This document shows positions 34,270 through 42,718 of a stretch of DNA of 64,000 bases, piece after piece. A program made the translations under genes and the position numbers. Position 1 is the stretch's first letter. Each line of letters begins with the position of its first letter. The stretch lies in contig NZ_CANNCF010000001.1 in NCBI RefSeq assembly GCF_947503045.1, positions 682,001-746,000 of the forward strand. The letters are read 5' to 3'. The stretch is from an uncultured Tateyamaria sp. (GTDB lineage Bacteria; Pseudomonadota; Alphaproteobacteria; Rhodobacterales; Rhodobacteraceae). The notes beneath the pieces are model-generated. The model searched no databases, had not been told where the DNA came from, and saw nothing but the letters and a program-made list of their open reading frames with translations.

Positions 34270-34890
34270 GTGACAAAACGCACGTCTGCCAAGTACAAAC
34301 TCGATCGCCGCATGGGCGAAAATATTTGGGGTCGCCCCAAATCCCCCGTCAACCGTCGTGAATATGGCCCCGGCCAGCACGGTCAGCGCCGCAAGGGCAA
34401 GCTGTCGGATTTCGGCATTCAGCTGCGCGCCAAGCAGAAGCTGAAGGGCTACTACGGCGACCTGACCGAAAAGCAATTCCGTCGCATCTATGCCGAAGCG
34501 GAGCGGGTCAAAGGCGACACCGGTGAAAACCTGATTGGTCTGCTGGAGCGACGTCTGGACGCCGTTGTCTATCGTGCCAAGTTCGTGCCAACCGTGTTCG
34601 CCGCCCGTCAGTTCGTGAACCACGGCCACGTCCGTGTGAACGGCAAAAAGGTCAACATCCCCTCCTACCGCGTGAAGGAAGGCGACGTGATCGAAGTGCG
34701 TGACCGTTCCAAGCAGATGGCCGCGATCCTTGAGGCAACACAGCTGCCCGAGCGTGATGTGCCGGACTATATGGATGTCGATCACTCGAAACTGACCGCC
34801 ACATTCGTGCGCACACCAACTCTGGGCGATGTGCCCTATCCGGTGATGATGGAACCGAACCTCGTGGTCGAATTCTACGCCAAAAACTAA
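34270..34890 (+). CDS. rpsD: 30S ribosomal protein S4
   Basis: S4 is a primary 16S rRNA binder that starts 30S assembly and, in some bacteria, regulates its own translation. The 206-residue protein has the family N-terminus [20 protein letters not shown], without the zinc-binding cysteines seen in some homologues, and the S4 RNA-binding domain ([39 protein letters not shown]). The GTG start at 34270 has AAGGAG seven bases upstream. It stands alone rather than in the alpha operon. Confidence 0.97.
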   Translation: MTKRTSAKYKLDRRMGENIWGRPKSPVNRREYGPGQHGQRRKGKLSDFGIQLRAKQKLKGYYGDLTEKQFRRIYAEAERVKGDTGENLIGLLERRLDAVVYRAKFVPTVFAARQFVNHGHVRVNGKKVNIPSYRVKEGDVIEVRDRSKQMAAILEATQLPERDVPDYMDVDHSKLTATFVRTPTLGDVPYPVMMEPNLVVEFYAKN

Positions 34891-34929
34891 GTGCGCGCCG
34901 GGCGTTATGCCCGGTCTGCCGCCTTTTCG

Positions 34930-34958
34930 GGCCGTCCCAAGGGGCGGCCTGTTTTCGT
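34930..34958 (+). terminator. terminator after rpsD
   Basis: GGCCGTCC (34930-34937) pairs with GGGCGGCC (34942-34949) with one G-T pair, then TGTTTTCGTTT. This is an intrinsic terminator about 40 bases after the stop; a smaller CCGGGC/GCCCGG hairpin precedes it. Confidence 0.75.
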
Positions 34959-35047
34959 TTCTGCCCTTGCGCGCACGTGTCACACCGCGCGGTGGCGCCA
35001 GCGTGCCTAAGTTAGAGGTACGGAACCGGCAAAAAGGCAGTTGCACC

Positions 35048-35539
35048 ATGTTCACACGCCCCAACGTCACCGCCACCCGATTGCCCGCGGACAGCGCCCT
35101 GCTGTCCCGAAAGCAGCGCGGCGATTTCCTGGACTGCTACAGCGTGCCCTCGACGGCGACCCCGCGCGCCGCGGCCGAGATCATCACGTCCTTTCCCGGC
35201 TGGGCGCAGGTTCTGGTCAAGCTGCGCGCGCTGATCACCGCGCCGTTTGGCCTGTCACAGGTCGGCCCGGAAGCGGCAGACAAGCTGGGCCCGTTTCCGG
35301 TTGAGTCGGAAAGCGGGACCGAACTGATCGCTGGCTTTGACGACAAGCACCTCGATTTTCGCGTGTCGGTGCGATCCGAGGACGGGGTTGTGTCGCTGGC
35401 CACGTGGGTGCACCCGCACAATATTGGCGGGCGCTTGTACCTTGGCCTGATCATGCCCTTTCACATCATGATTGTGCGCGATGCGCTGGCCCGGGTGGCG
35501 CGTAATGACGCGCTGCGCACGCCGCCACACCCGGCCTGA
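35048..35539 (+). CDS. DUF2867-family protein
   Basis: A 163-residue protein whose sequence (DCYSVPSTATPRAAAEIITS, FPGWAQVLVKLRALITAPFG, and a C-terminal YLGLIMPFHIMIVRDAL) fits the DUF2867 family, a SRPBCC-like fold of unknown function. The ATG at 35048 is preferred because GGCAAAAAGG lies upstream and the family starts near here. Confidence 0.8.
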   Translation: MFTRPNVTATRLPADSALLSRKQRGDFLDCYSVPSTATPRAAAEIITSFPGWAQVLVKLRALITAPFGLSQVGPEAADKLGPFPVESESGTELIAGFDDKHLDFRVSVRSEDGVVSLATWVHPHNIGGRLYLGLIMPFHIMIVRDALARVARNDALRTPPHPA

Positions 35540-35641
35540 CAAGAGCAGAAAGGGCTGCTGACCCGGGGTGCATTTTTCATCCCCGCGGCGCGCAACCTGT
35601 GGTAGGTTTCCTTCATTCTTTGAACTGATTTGGAGACCGAC

Positions 35642-36679
35642 ATGGGTGCCCGCGATATCTCGTTTGCGAGTTTTAACCTTTTGAATCTGCAACTTCCCGG
35701 TGAAGCGATCTATGGCGATACGGATGGGTGGGATTTCCCGACCTTTGCGCGCAAGATCAACTTTACCCGCGATGTGTTGCTGCGTCTGGAGGCGGATGTG
35801 ATTGGCCTGCAGGAGCTGTGGGCGGGCGATGCGATCCAGCAGGCCCTGGCCGCCGGAGAGTTGGAGGACACCTATACCGCACTTGTCCCTCCGGATCACA
35901 ACGGCAAGGGGATCGTCTGTGCCGCCCTCGTGCGCGAGGGGATGCTGGTGGGGGAGCCGGAATGGATCACCGACTTTCCCCCCGAATACGTGCTGAAATC
36001 CGGCGGGGATGACCCGCAACAGGACTTTATCGAGGTCAAGCTGAGCACGTTTTCCCGCCCCGTGCTGCATTTCAGGGTCCGCCCTGATCCACGCACGCCG
36101 GACATCCATGTCTTTGTCTGCCATTTCAAATCGCGCCGCCCGACGCAGATCTGGCGCGAGCGCAGCTGGTACGAAAAGGAGGTGCACGGCCCCCACGCCG
36201 CCGCCCTTGGCTATGCCATTTCCACGGTGCGCCGCACAGCTGAGGCTGCGGCCTTGCGGGTGCTGGTCACCAAGCTCGCCAAGACCACGGATACGCCCGT
36301 GGTCGTGATCGGCGACATGAACGATGGCAAGGACAGCAACACCCTCAACATCCTGAGTGAGCAGCCGACGTACCTGTCGCCCTTGTCGTCCGGAGGCGGG
36401 GACAATGCGCTGTATACCGCGCAGACGATGCAGGAATACCGGTCGGTCCGCGATGTCTATTATACCCATGTTTTCAAGGGCTACCGCGAGAGTCTGGATC
36501 ATATTCTGTTCACGCAGGAGTTCTATGACAACTCCAAGCGGCGGATTTGGGCGTTTGACGAGATGGTGGTCGAGAATGACCATCTGAACCATGATGACCA
36601 CAAGGACAGCGGCACCAATGATCACGGGGTGATCCGGGTGGGGTTCAAGTGGAAGCCTGCAGAGGGCGCGTCGGTTTAG
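35642..36679 (+). CDS. endonuclease/exonuclease/phosphatase-family protein
   Basis: A 345-residue metal-dependent phosphoesterase of the EEP superfamily. The catalytic marks are FASFNLLNLQ at the start, DVIGLQELW (metal Glu), CHFKSRRP, VVVIGDMNDGKDS, and LDHILFTQEF plus NDHGVIRVGF at the end. There is no signal peptide. The ATG at 35642 has GGAGA nine bases upstream. Members act on DNA, RNA, phospholipids or signalling nucleotides, and the target here is not decided. Confidence 0.85.
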   Translation: MGARDISFASFNLLNLQLPGEAIYGDTDGWDFPTFARKINFTRDVLLRLEADVIGLQELWAGDAIQQALAAGELEDTYTALVPPDHNGKGIVCAALVREGMLVGEPEWITDFPPEYVLKSGGDDPQQDFIEVKLSTFSRPVLHFRVRPDPRTPDIHVFVCHFKSRRPTQIWRERSWYEKEVHGPHAAALGYAISTVRRTAEAAALRVLVTKLAKTTDTPVVVIGDMNDGKDSNTLNILSEQPTYLSPLSSGGGDNALYTAQTMQEYRSVRDVYYTHVFKGYRESLDHILFTQEFYDNSKRRIWAFDEMVVENDHLNHDDHKDSGTNDHGVIRVGFKWKPAEGASV

Positions 36680-36942
36680 GGGCGGACCTCGCGCAAGCCG
36701 TGACTGTGGCTGCCCGCGGGAGGCCGCGCGACGTGAATTCGGATCGTTTTATCGTGGTCATTTGTCTCTGACATTTTAGCGATGCAATAAGGTCGACGTA
36801 GCGGCCGCCCGGGGGGCTGGCAGCCGCTGGCACGGCGATCTGCGGCCTTGATTCCGTGCCGGGGTCTGGCGCGCGCTTTTGCCTCTGGCCACTCTGCCCC
36901 CGCATCCCTAAAACTGCGCTGGCAGACAACGAGGCCCCGCAC

Positions 36943-38031
36943 ATGACCCGCATCACTCCGCAACCCGGCATCATGGACATCGCTCTTTATCAGGGCGGGC
37001 AGTCGCATCTGGCCGGGGTGGAGCACGTGCTCAAGCTCAGTTCCAACGAGAACCCGCTGGGCCCGCCCCCTAGTGCGATGGAGGCACTGCGCGCGGCGGC
37101 CGGGGAGATGCACAAATATCCGTCCACCGATCACACCGCCCTGCGCGCCGCCATTGCCGAGGTTTGGGGGGTCGAGCCTGCGCGCGTGATTTGCGGCGTC
37201 GGGTCGGACGAGGTGCTGCAGTTCGTCACCCAGGCCTTTGCCGGGGCGGGGGATGAGATCATCTATACCGCGCACGGCTTTTCCATGTACCCGATCCTGA
37301 CCAGCATGGCCGGGGCGACGCGCGTCTGCGTGCCCGAAACCGAGCGGGTTGTGGATGTGGATGCGATCCTGAACGCGGTGAGCGAGCGTACCCGCGTGGT
37401 GCTGCTGGCCAACCCGGCCAACCCCACCGGCACGATGCTACCCGAGGGCGAGTTGGAGCGGTTGGCGGATGGTCTGCCGCCTTACGTGATCCTCGTGATC
37501 GACGGGGCCTATGCCGAGTTTGCGACCGGCTATGACGGGGGCATTACGCTCGCAAGAGCGCGCGATAACGTGCTGGTCACACGCACTTTTTCCAAGATCT
37601 ACGGTCTTGGCGGGCTGCGGGTGGGCTGGGGTTATGGGCCGCAGGATATGATCGACGTGATGACGCGCATCCGCCAGCCTTTTAACCTGTCGGTGGTGCA
37701 ACTGGCTGCGGCCGAGGCGGCGGTGCGGGACCGCGCCTGGCTTGAGCGCTGCACGACGCTCAACATCGAACAACGCGCCCGGCTGACCGGCGCGCTGCGC
37801 CAACTTGGGTTGGCCTGCGATGAAAGTCACGCCAATTTCGTCCTCGCCCGCGCGACGGATGTGGCAGAGGCGGATGCGGCAGAGGCGGCGCTGAACGCGG
37901 CTGGTATCCTCATTCGGCGGGTGGCGGGTTATGGCTTTCCGGAGGGGTTGCGGATCACCGTGGGGGACGCGGAACAGACGGGCCGGGTGATCGACGCCCT
38001 GACCCGATGGCGTGAAGGGGCGGCGGCGTGA
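36943..38031 (+). CDS. hisC: histidinol-phosphate aminotransferase
   Basis: A PLP-dependent aminotransferase of 362 residues. Family marks are KLSSNENPLGPPPSA, the NPANPTGTMLP loop, and the Schiff-base Lys in TRTFSKIYGLGGLRVGWG. In Rhodobacterales the copy beside tyrA may work as an aromatic aminotransferase as well as in histidine synthesis; sequence alone does not separate these. The ATG at 36943 is supported by the family start TPQPGIMDIALYQGG. Its stop overlaps the tyrA start. Confidence 0.92.
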   Translation: MTRITPQPGIMDIALYQGGQSHLAGVEHVLKLSSNENPLGPPPSAMEALRAAAGEMHKYPSTDHTALRAAIAEVWGVEPARVICGVGSDEVLQFVTQAFAGAGDEIIYTAHGFSMYPILTSMAGATRVCVPETERVVDVDAILNAVSERTRVVLLANPANPTGTMLPEGELERLADGLPPYVILVIDGAYAEFATGYDGGITLARARDNVLVTRTFSKIYGLGGLRVGWGYGPQDMIDVMTRIRQPFNLSVVQLAAAEAAVRDRAWLERCTTLNIEQRARLTGALRQLGLACDESHANFVLARATDVAEADAAEAALNAAGILIRRVAGYGFPEGLRITVGDAEQTGRVIDALTRWREGAAA

Positions 38032-38939
38032 TGTATGATCGAGTGGCACTGATCGGGCTGGGCCTGATCGCCTCGTCCATATTCTGGGCAATGAAACGCG
38101 GCGCGCTTGCGGGCGAAGTCACCGGCTATGCCCGTTCAAGCGAAACCCGCGACACGGCGCGGCGCATCGGTCTGTGCGACCGGGTCTGTGACAGCATCGC
38201 CGAAGCGGTTGACGGCGCGGACCTGATCGTTTTGTGCGTTCCTGTTGGTGCAATGGGCGATGTTGCGGGGGAGATGGGGCCGCATCTGGCCCCCGGCGCG
38301 ATGGTCACCGATGTGGGGTCGGTCAAGCGCGCGGTGATTGACGCTGTGGCGCCGCACCTTCCCGAGGGTGTGCATTTTGTCCCTGGTCACCCGCTGGCCG
38401 GCACGGAGCATTCCGGACCCGAAAGCGGCTTTGCCGAACTGTTCGACAACCGCTGGTGCCTGCTGGTCCCTGTCGAGGGCAGCGATGTGGATGCGGTCGC
38501 GCAATTGCGCGCCTTCTGGGAAGGGTTAGGGGCAAATGTCGAGGAAATGGACCCCGATCACCATGACCTTGTGGTGGCTGTGACCAGCCATGCACCGCAC
38601 CTGATCGCCTATACGATGGTCGGGGTGGCCGATGATCTGCGCCGGGTGACCGACAGCGAAGTCATCAAATTTTCTGCCGGGGGGTTTCGCGACTTTACCC
38701 GCATCGCCGCCTCGGACCCGACCATGTGGCGCGATGTGTTTCTGAACAACAAGGACGCGACGCTGGAAATTCTGGGCCGCTTCACCGAAGAACTGTTCGC
38801 CCTGCAACGCGCGATACGGCGCGGGGATGGCGACCATCTGCACGCCTATTTCACCCGCACCCGCGCAATCCGGCGGGGCATCATCGAGGCAGGTCAGGAC
38901 ACCGATGCGCCTGATTTCGGACGCGGAGCGAAACGGTGA
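38031..38939 (+). CDS. prephenate/arogenate dehydrogenase
   Basis: A TyrA-type NAD(P)-dependent dehydrogenase of tyrosine biosynthesis, about 302 residues. The Rossmann loop reads VALIGLGLIASSIFWAMKRG, and TDVGSVKRAV and FVPGHPLAGTEHSGPESGF complete the family pattern. No chorismate mutase is fused. GTG 38028 and ATG 38031 are both possible starts; ATG 38031 gives a TGATG overlap with hisC. The arrangement with an aminotransferase suits aromatic amino acid synthesis. Confidence 0.92.
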   Translation: MYDRVALIGLGLIASSIFWAMKRGALAGEVTGYARSSETRDTARRIGLCDRVCDSIAEAVDGADLIVLCVPVGAMGDVAGEMGPHLAPGAMVTDVGSVKRAVIDAVAPHLPEGVHFVPGHPLAGTEHSGPESGFAELFDNRWCLLVPVEGSDVDAVAQLRAFWEGLGANVEEMDPDHHDLVVAVTSHAPHLIAYTMVGVADDLRRVTDSEVIKFSAGGFRDFTRIAASDPTMWRDVFLNNKDATLEILGRFTEELFALQRAIRRGDGDHLHAYFTRTRAIRRGIIEAGQDTDAPDFGRGAKR

Positions 38940-39694
38940 GAGGGCTGGCGCTGGCATTCACGGTGATGGCGGGCCTTGCGGCGGCGGCCCCCGAGACCTC
39001 CAAACGGCCGGTGGCCCGGGCCGGGACGGATGCGCGCAATGTCGAGATCGCGCCCGCGCCCCCCCCTGCGGTGCAAACCGTCGCCTTTGTGGGTGGTGCC
39101 ACATCGCTGCGCCCCTCGCTGCGACCGCGCGCGGTGGTGCAGCGCGCGATGGCGCGGCGCAATGAACGGCGCAAGGGGCAGTTGTGTGGTGATCCGGACC
39201 TGCAGGGCGACGTTGTCGGTTTTGTCCCCGGGCGCATCAATGGCTGCGGCATTCAAGAGGCGGTGCGTGTCAAATCCGTCTCTGGCGTGACGCTGAGCCA
39301 GCCTGCGGTGCTGGATTGCTCTGCCGCCAAGGCGTTGAAAAGATGGACGGAAAAGAGCGCCCAGAATGTACTGCGCAACAAGGGCGGGGGGCTCGCCAGT
39401 TACCGCGTTGCAGCGCACTATGCCTGCCGGACCCGCAACAATCAGCCCGGTGCCCGGATTTCGGAACACGGACGGGGCAAGGCGATCGACATCTCGGGCT
39501 TTGTGCTGCGCGACGGGACCACGCTGACCGTGCTCAGGGACTGGAATTCGGGCAATGGCCGCGCGCTCAAGCGCATGCACAAGGAGGCCTGCGGCACCTT
39601 TGGCACCGTGCTGGGGCCAAAGTCGGACCGGTTTCACCGCGACCATTTTCATTTTGACACCGCCCGGCATCGCGGCGGGGCCTATTGCCGCTGA
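38936..39694 (+). CDS. extensin-like family secreted protein
   Basis: A 252-residue protein with a signal sequence (MRGLALAFTVMAGLAAAAP), a proline-rich spacer, and an extensin-like C-terminal domain from about residue 85. Key residues lie in HYACRTRNNQPGARISEHGR, GKAIDISGFVL and SDRFHRDHFHFD, a His/Asp set reminiscent of zinc D-Ala-D-Ala peptidases. A role in the cell wall is inferred. It begins at GTG 38936 overlapping the tyrA stop, an odd partner for amino acid genes. Confidence 0.88.
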   Translation: MRGLALAFTVMAGLAAAAPETSKRPVARAGTDARNVEIAPAPPPAVQTVAFVGGATSLRPSLRPRAVVQRAMARRNERRKGQLCGDPDLQGDVVGFVPGRINGCGIQEAVRVKSVSGVTLSQPAVLDCSAAKALKRWTEKSAQNVLRNKGGGLASYRVAAHYACRTRNNQPGARISEHGRGKAIDISGFVLRDGTTLTVLRDWNSGNGRALKRMHKEACGTFGTVLGPKSDRFHRDHFHFDTARHRGGAYCR

Positions 39695-39701
39695 GGTCGG
39701 A

Positions 39702-39759
39702 TTTGGGGCTCTGCCCCGGTGCTGCGCACCTCCCCGGGATTTTTCCAAATCAGAGAAGG
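39702..39759 (+). repeat. dispersed intergenic repeat, family 1, copy C
   Basis: TTGGGGCTCTGCCCCGG, CACCTCCCCGGGATTTTT, then AAATCAGAGAAGGG. It lies between the convergent extensin-like and DUF2125 genes. It is a shorter-middle version of copy B. Confidence 0.75.
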
Positions 39760-39767
39760 GTGGGCCG

Positions 39768-40766
39768 TCACCTGATGATCAGCCGTGGTGCCGGGGCGAT
39801 GGGGAGGAAGCCAAGATAGATGGCGCCGTCGCGCAAAGTGAGGTCGACGTCCAGCGTGTCGGGATTGCCCGAGGCCTCGGCCAGCACCCGCAGAATGGTT
39901 TCGGCCTGATTGCGCAAGGCGGGCGGGAGCGCGCCGCTGACTTGCGCGAAATCGAGCATCGTGCGCCAGTTTTCGGCCTGGATCGACAGGGTGCCGTCCG
40001 GGATGCCGCCCGCGTCCACCACCATATCACCGGCAAAGTTGAGGTTCAGATCACCCCATCGCGCTTCGGCCAGATGCAGCGCGATGCGGCGCGGCTGCGG
40101 GCGCGCAGTGTCGAGCGTGCGGCGGTCCCATGCCTTGTCGAAGGTCACCGTGGCGCGCATCGTCAGGCTGTCAAAGGCACGCGGGAAAGTGTCGGGCAGG
40201 CGCAATTGCGCGCGGGTGGCATCGCCGGGGGCAAAGGCATCGGCGCGCGCCTCGAAATCGTAAGTGGGACCATCGGTCTGGGTCATGGTGAGCGTGAGAC
40301 TGTCGGCCTGCATCTGCGTGCCACTTGCATCCTCCACCTGCCAGTCTTGGGCCGTCCATCCCAGCGCCTCAAGCTCGAGCGCCGTGCCGGGGTGCAGGTT
40401 CAGCGCCATGACGCCCTCGCGCATGGTCAGGGTCGAGCGGCCCACGGGCGAGGCCAGCACGATCGGGCCCTCATCAAGGCGCACGGTCACGTCGCCGGGC
40501 CAGTGGGTGGGGGTCGAAATGCCAAGGGTAGCGGTGCGGATCGCAAGGCCTGCTTGCGGATCGGCCAGCGCGATATCCGACAGGTTGGCCTGCAGCCGGG
40601 TCGGAAATCCGCCGCCCGTGACGGCGCCCAACTCGGCCTGCCAGCCCTCGGATCCGCGCGCCTCGAACCATGCCCGGGTTCCGTTTTGCAGCGTGCTTGA
40701 GGCGGCCCACCACCAGCCGCACCAGAGAAGGGCCAAAACTGCGGCGGCAATGATCACTTTGCGCAT
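39768..40766 (-). CDS. DUF2125-family envelope protein
   Basis: A 332-residue protein with an N-terminal signal anchor (VIIAAAVLALLWCGWWWAASS) and a beta-rich remainder of repeating strands, for example FPTRLQANLSDIALADPQAG and GEGVMAL-like segments. This fits DUF2125, a family of unknown function common in alphaproteobacteria. The domain architecture suggests a periplasmic or membrane-bound lipid or envelope role, but nothing is proven. Confidence 0.82.
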   Translation of the reverse strand: MRKVIIAAAVLALLWCGWWWAASSTLQNGTRAWFEARGSEGWQAELGAVTGGGFPTRLQANLSDIALADPQAGLAIRTATLGISTPTHWPGDVTVRLDEGPIVLASPVGRSTLTMREGVMALNLHPGTALELEALGWTAQDWQVEDASGTQMQADSLTLTMTQTDGPTYDFEARADAFAPGDATRAQLRLPDTFPRAFDSLTMRATVTFDKAWDRRTLDTARPQPRRIALHLAEARWGDLNLNFAGDMVVDAGGIPDGTLSIQAENWRTMLDFAQVSGALPPALRNQAETILRVLAEASGNPDTLDVDLTLRDGAIYLGFLPIAPAPRLIIR

Positions 40767-40830
40767 GCGCGCCCTTTCCCTTTTCGGTGAAATCGGGTCT
40801 ATCGCATCCGATGTGGAAAGGACCAGTCAA

Positions 40831-41361
40831 ATGACCATGTGGGTGTTCGGATATGGCAGCCTGTTGTGGAACCCCGGCTTTGAGGTTGCCGAACAGGCCA
40901 CCGCGACGCTGGCGGGCTATGCGCGCTCGTTCTGCATGCGATCCATCCATCACCGTGGCACGGACACAGAGCCGGGGCTGGTGCTGGCGCTGGATGAGGC
41001 CGAGGGTGCGCTGTGCAACGGGGTAGCCTTGCGGGTGGCGGGAGGGACCGAGGACGCCACGCTGGCCTATTTGCGCGAACGCGAGTTGATATCGTCTGCC
41101 TATCTGGAGCGGATGCTGGATGTGACGCTGGGCACGGGCGAGACTGTCAGCGCGGTCACCTACGTCATCGATCCCGATCACGTGCAATATTGTGGCGGTT
41201 TGCCGCTGGAAGAACAGGCCCAGATCATCGCCCATGCGGTTGGCGGGCGGGGGCCGAACAGCGAATATCTGTTCAACACGGCCGAGCACCTGCACGAGAT
41301 GGGCGTCGCCGACAGCGACCTTGACTGGCTGGCCCGCCGCGTTGCAGCGATCCGGTCATAA
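40831..41361 (+). CDS. ChaC-family gamma-glutamylcyclotransferase
   Basis: ChaC enzymes break glutathione into 5-oxoproline and cysteinylglycine. The 176-residue protein opens with MWVFGYGSLLWNPGFEV, the family's substrate-binding loop, then SFCMRSIHHRGT and the YLRERELISSAYLER helix that carries the catalytic Glu. The start at ATG 40831 (or the next ATG two codons on) has AAAGGA upstream. It is transcribed away from the DUF2125 gene. Confidence 0.9.
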   Translation: MTMWVFGYGSLLWNPGFEVAEQATATLAGYARSFCMRSIHHRGTDTEPGLVLALDEAEGALCNGVALRVAGGTEDATLAYLRERELISSAYLERMLDVTLGTGETVSAVTYVIDPDHVQYCGGLPLEEQAQIIAHAVGGRGPNSEYLFNTAEHLHEMGVADSDLDWLARRVAAIRS

Positions 41362-41435
41362 ATCCTTGGCGCTTTTGCCTAAAACCTTATAGATTGCGCC
41401 AAGAGCAGAACAAATAAGGGGTCAGGAGCCAGCCC

Positions 41436-42716
41436 ATGGCGCAGACCACACCCGAGGCACACCCTCACTTTTCACAGCCCTGGCGGCAAATTGCATTGAT
41501 GGTGATCGTCCTGGGCCTATCCGGCTTTGGCGTTGTTCTGGCCTTGCCCCGCGTGTTGCCAGTGTTCGAGGCGAACCCCTATCTGAACGGGTTCATCGTC
41601 TTTGTCTTTCTGATCGGGCTGATCGCCTGTTTCTACATGGTCTACCAGTTGATCCAGTCGGTGCGCTGGATCGAACGCTTTGTCGGTGACGGACCGGACG
41701 CGAACGAGCGCGCGCCGCAGCTGATGGCGTCGCTGGCCTCGCTGCTGCGGGCGCGCGGTTCGCGGATGCAGTTGAACGCGACCTCGACCCGGTCGATCCT
41801 GGATTCGGTGGCCACACGCATCGACGAGATGCGCGAGATCACGCGGTATATCGTCAACCTGCTGATTTTCCTTGGCCTTTTGGGGACGTTCTATGGGCTT
41901 GCGACCACTGTTCCGGCCCTTGTCGACACCATACGCAGCCTTGCCCCGCAAGATGGCGAGAGCGGGTTTGAGGTGTTCGGGCGGCTGATGTCGGGGCTGG
42001 AATCGCAATTGAGCGGGATGGGCGTGGCCTTTGCCTCGTCGCTGCTGGGGCTGGCGGGGTCGCTGATCGTGGGCCTTTTGGAATTGTTTGCCGGGCACGG
42101 GCAGAACCGGTTTTACCGCGAGCTTGAAGAGTGGCTGAGCTCGATCACCCGTGTCAGTTTCGCCGCCGAAGGCGACGGCAGTACCGAATCCAACATGATG
42201 GCGGGCGTGGTCGATCATCTGGCCGAACAGATGGAGAGCCTGCAAAACGTGTTTCTGCAATCGGACGTCAGCCGCGCCATCGTCGATGAAAAGCTGGGCA
42301 AGCTGACAGACGCGGTCGAGCGGATGACGGCGCAGCTGCAAGGGCAGGGCGGTGCGTCTGACGGTCTGGACCGGTTGGCGGACGGGCAAACCCGCATGGC
42401 CGAAGGGCTGAACCAGATGGCCGATGGGCAGGCGCGCAGCGTTGCAGCCCAGGAACGGCTGGTCGAAGTGATCGAGGCACAGGGTACGGGCGACGGGATC
42501 GACGCTGAAAGCCGGATGCGGCTGCGCTCGATCGACGTGCAGATGCTGCGAATCCTCGAAGAGATCAGCGCGGGGCGGCAGGAAACCATGGCCGAATTGC
42601 GCACCGACCTGTCGGCCCTGACCAAGGCCCTCAGCCAGCCGCGCGGCCAGAACCGGCGCACCACGCTGACCGATGCTAATCGCGCGCGGCAGAAACCTGA
42701 CAACGGGACCAGCTGA
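41436..42716 (+). CDS. MotA/ExbB/ZorA-like membrane channel protein
   Basis: A 426-residue inner-membrane protein. Two helices near residues 18-40 and 50-72, a cytoplasmic loop, then two more at about 138-162 and 190-216 follow the ion-channel subunit plan of MotA, ExbB, TolQ and ZorA. The third helix region reads FLGLLGTFYGLATTVPALV, and the fourth follows GLESQLSGMGVAFASSLLG, both typical of the superfamily. The last 190 residues are a cytoplasmic helical tail with repeated LNQMADG-like segments. The next gene begins two bases after its stop, so the pair forms a unit. Confidence 0.85.
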   Translation: MAQTTPEAHPHFSQPWRQIALMVIVLGLSGFGVVLALPRVLPVFEANPYLNGFIVFVFLIGLIACFYMVYQLIQSVRWIERFVGDGPDANERAPQLMASLASLLRARGSRMQLNATSTRSILDSVATRIDEMREITRYIVNLLIFLGLLGTFYGLATTVPALVDTIRSLAPQDGESGFEVFGRLMSGLESQLSGMGVAFASSLLGLAGSLIVGLLELFAGHGQNRFYRELEEWLSSITRVSFAAEGDGSTESNMMAGVVDHLAEQMESLQNVFLQSDVSRAIVDEKLGKLTDAVERMTAQLQGQGGASDGLDRLADGQTRMAEGLNQMADGQARSVAAQERLVEVIEAQGTGDGIDAESRMRLRSIDVQMLRILEEISAGRQETMAELRTDLSALTKALSQPRGQNRRTTLTDANRARQKPDNGTS

Positions 42717-42718
42717 GC

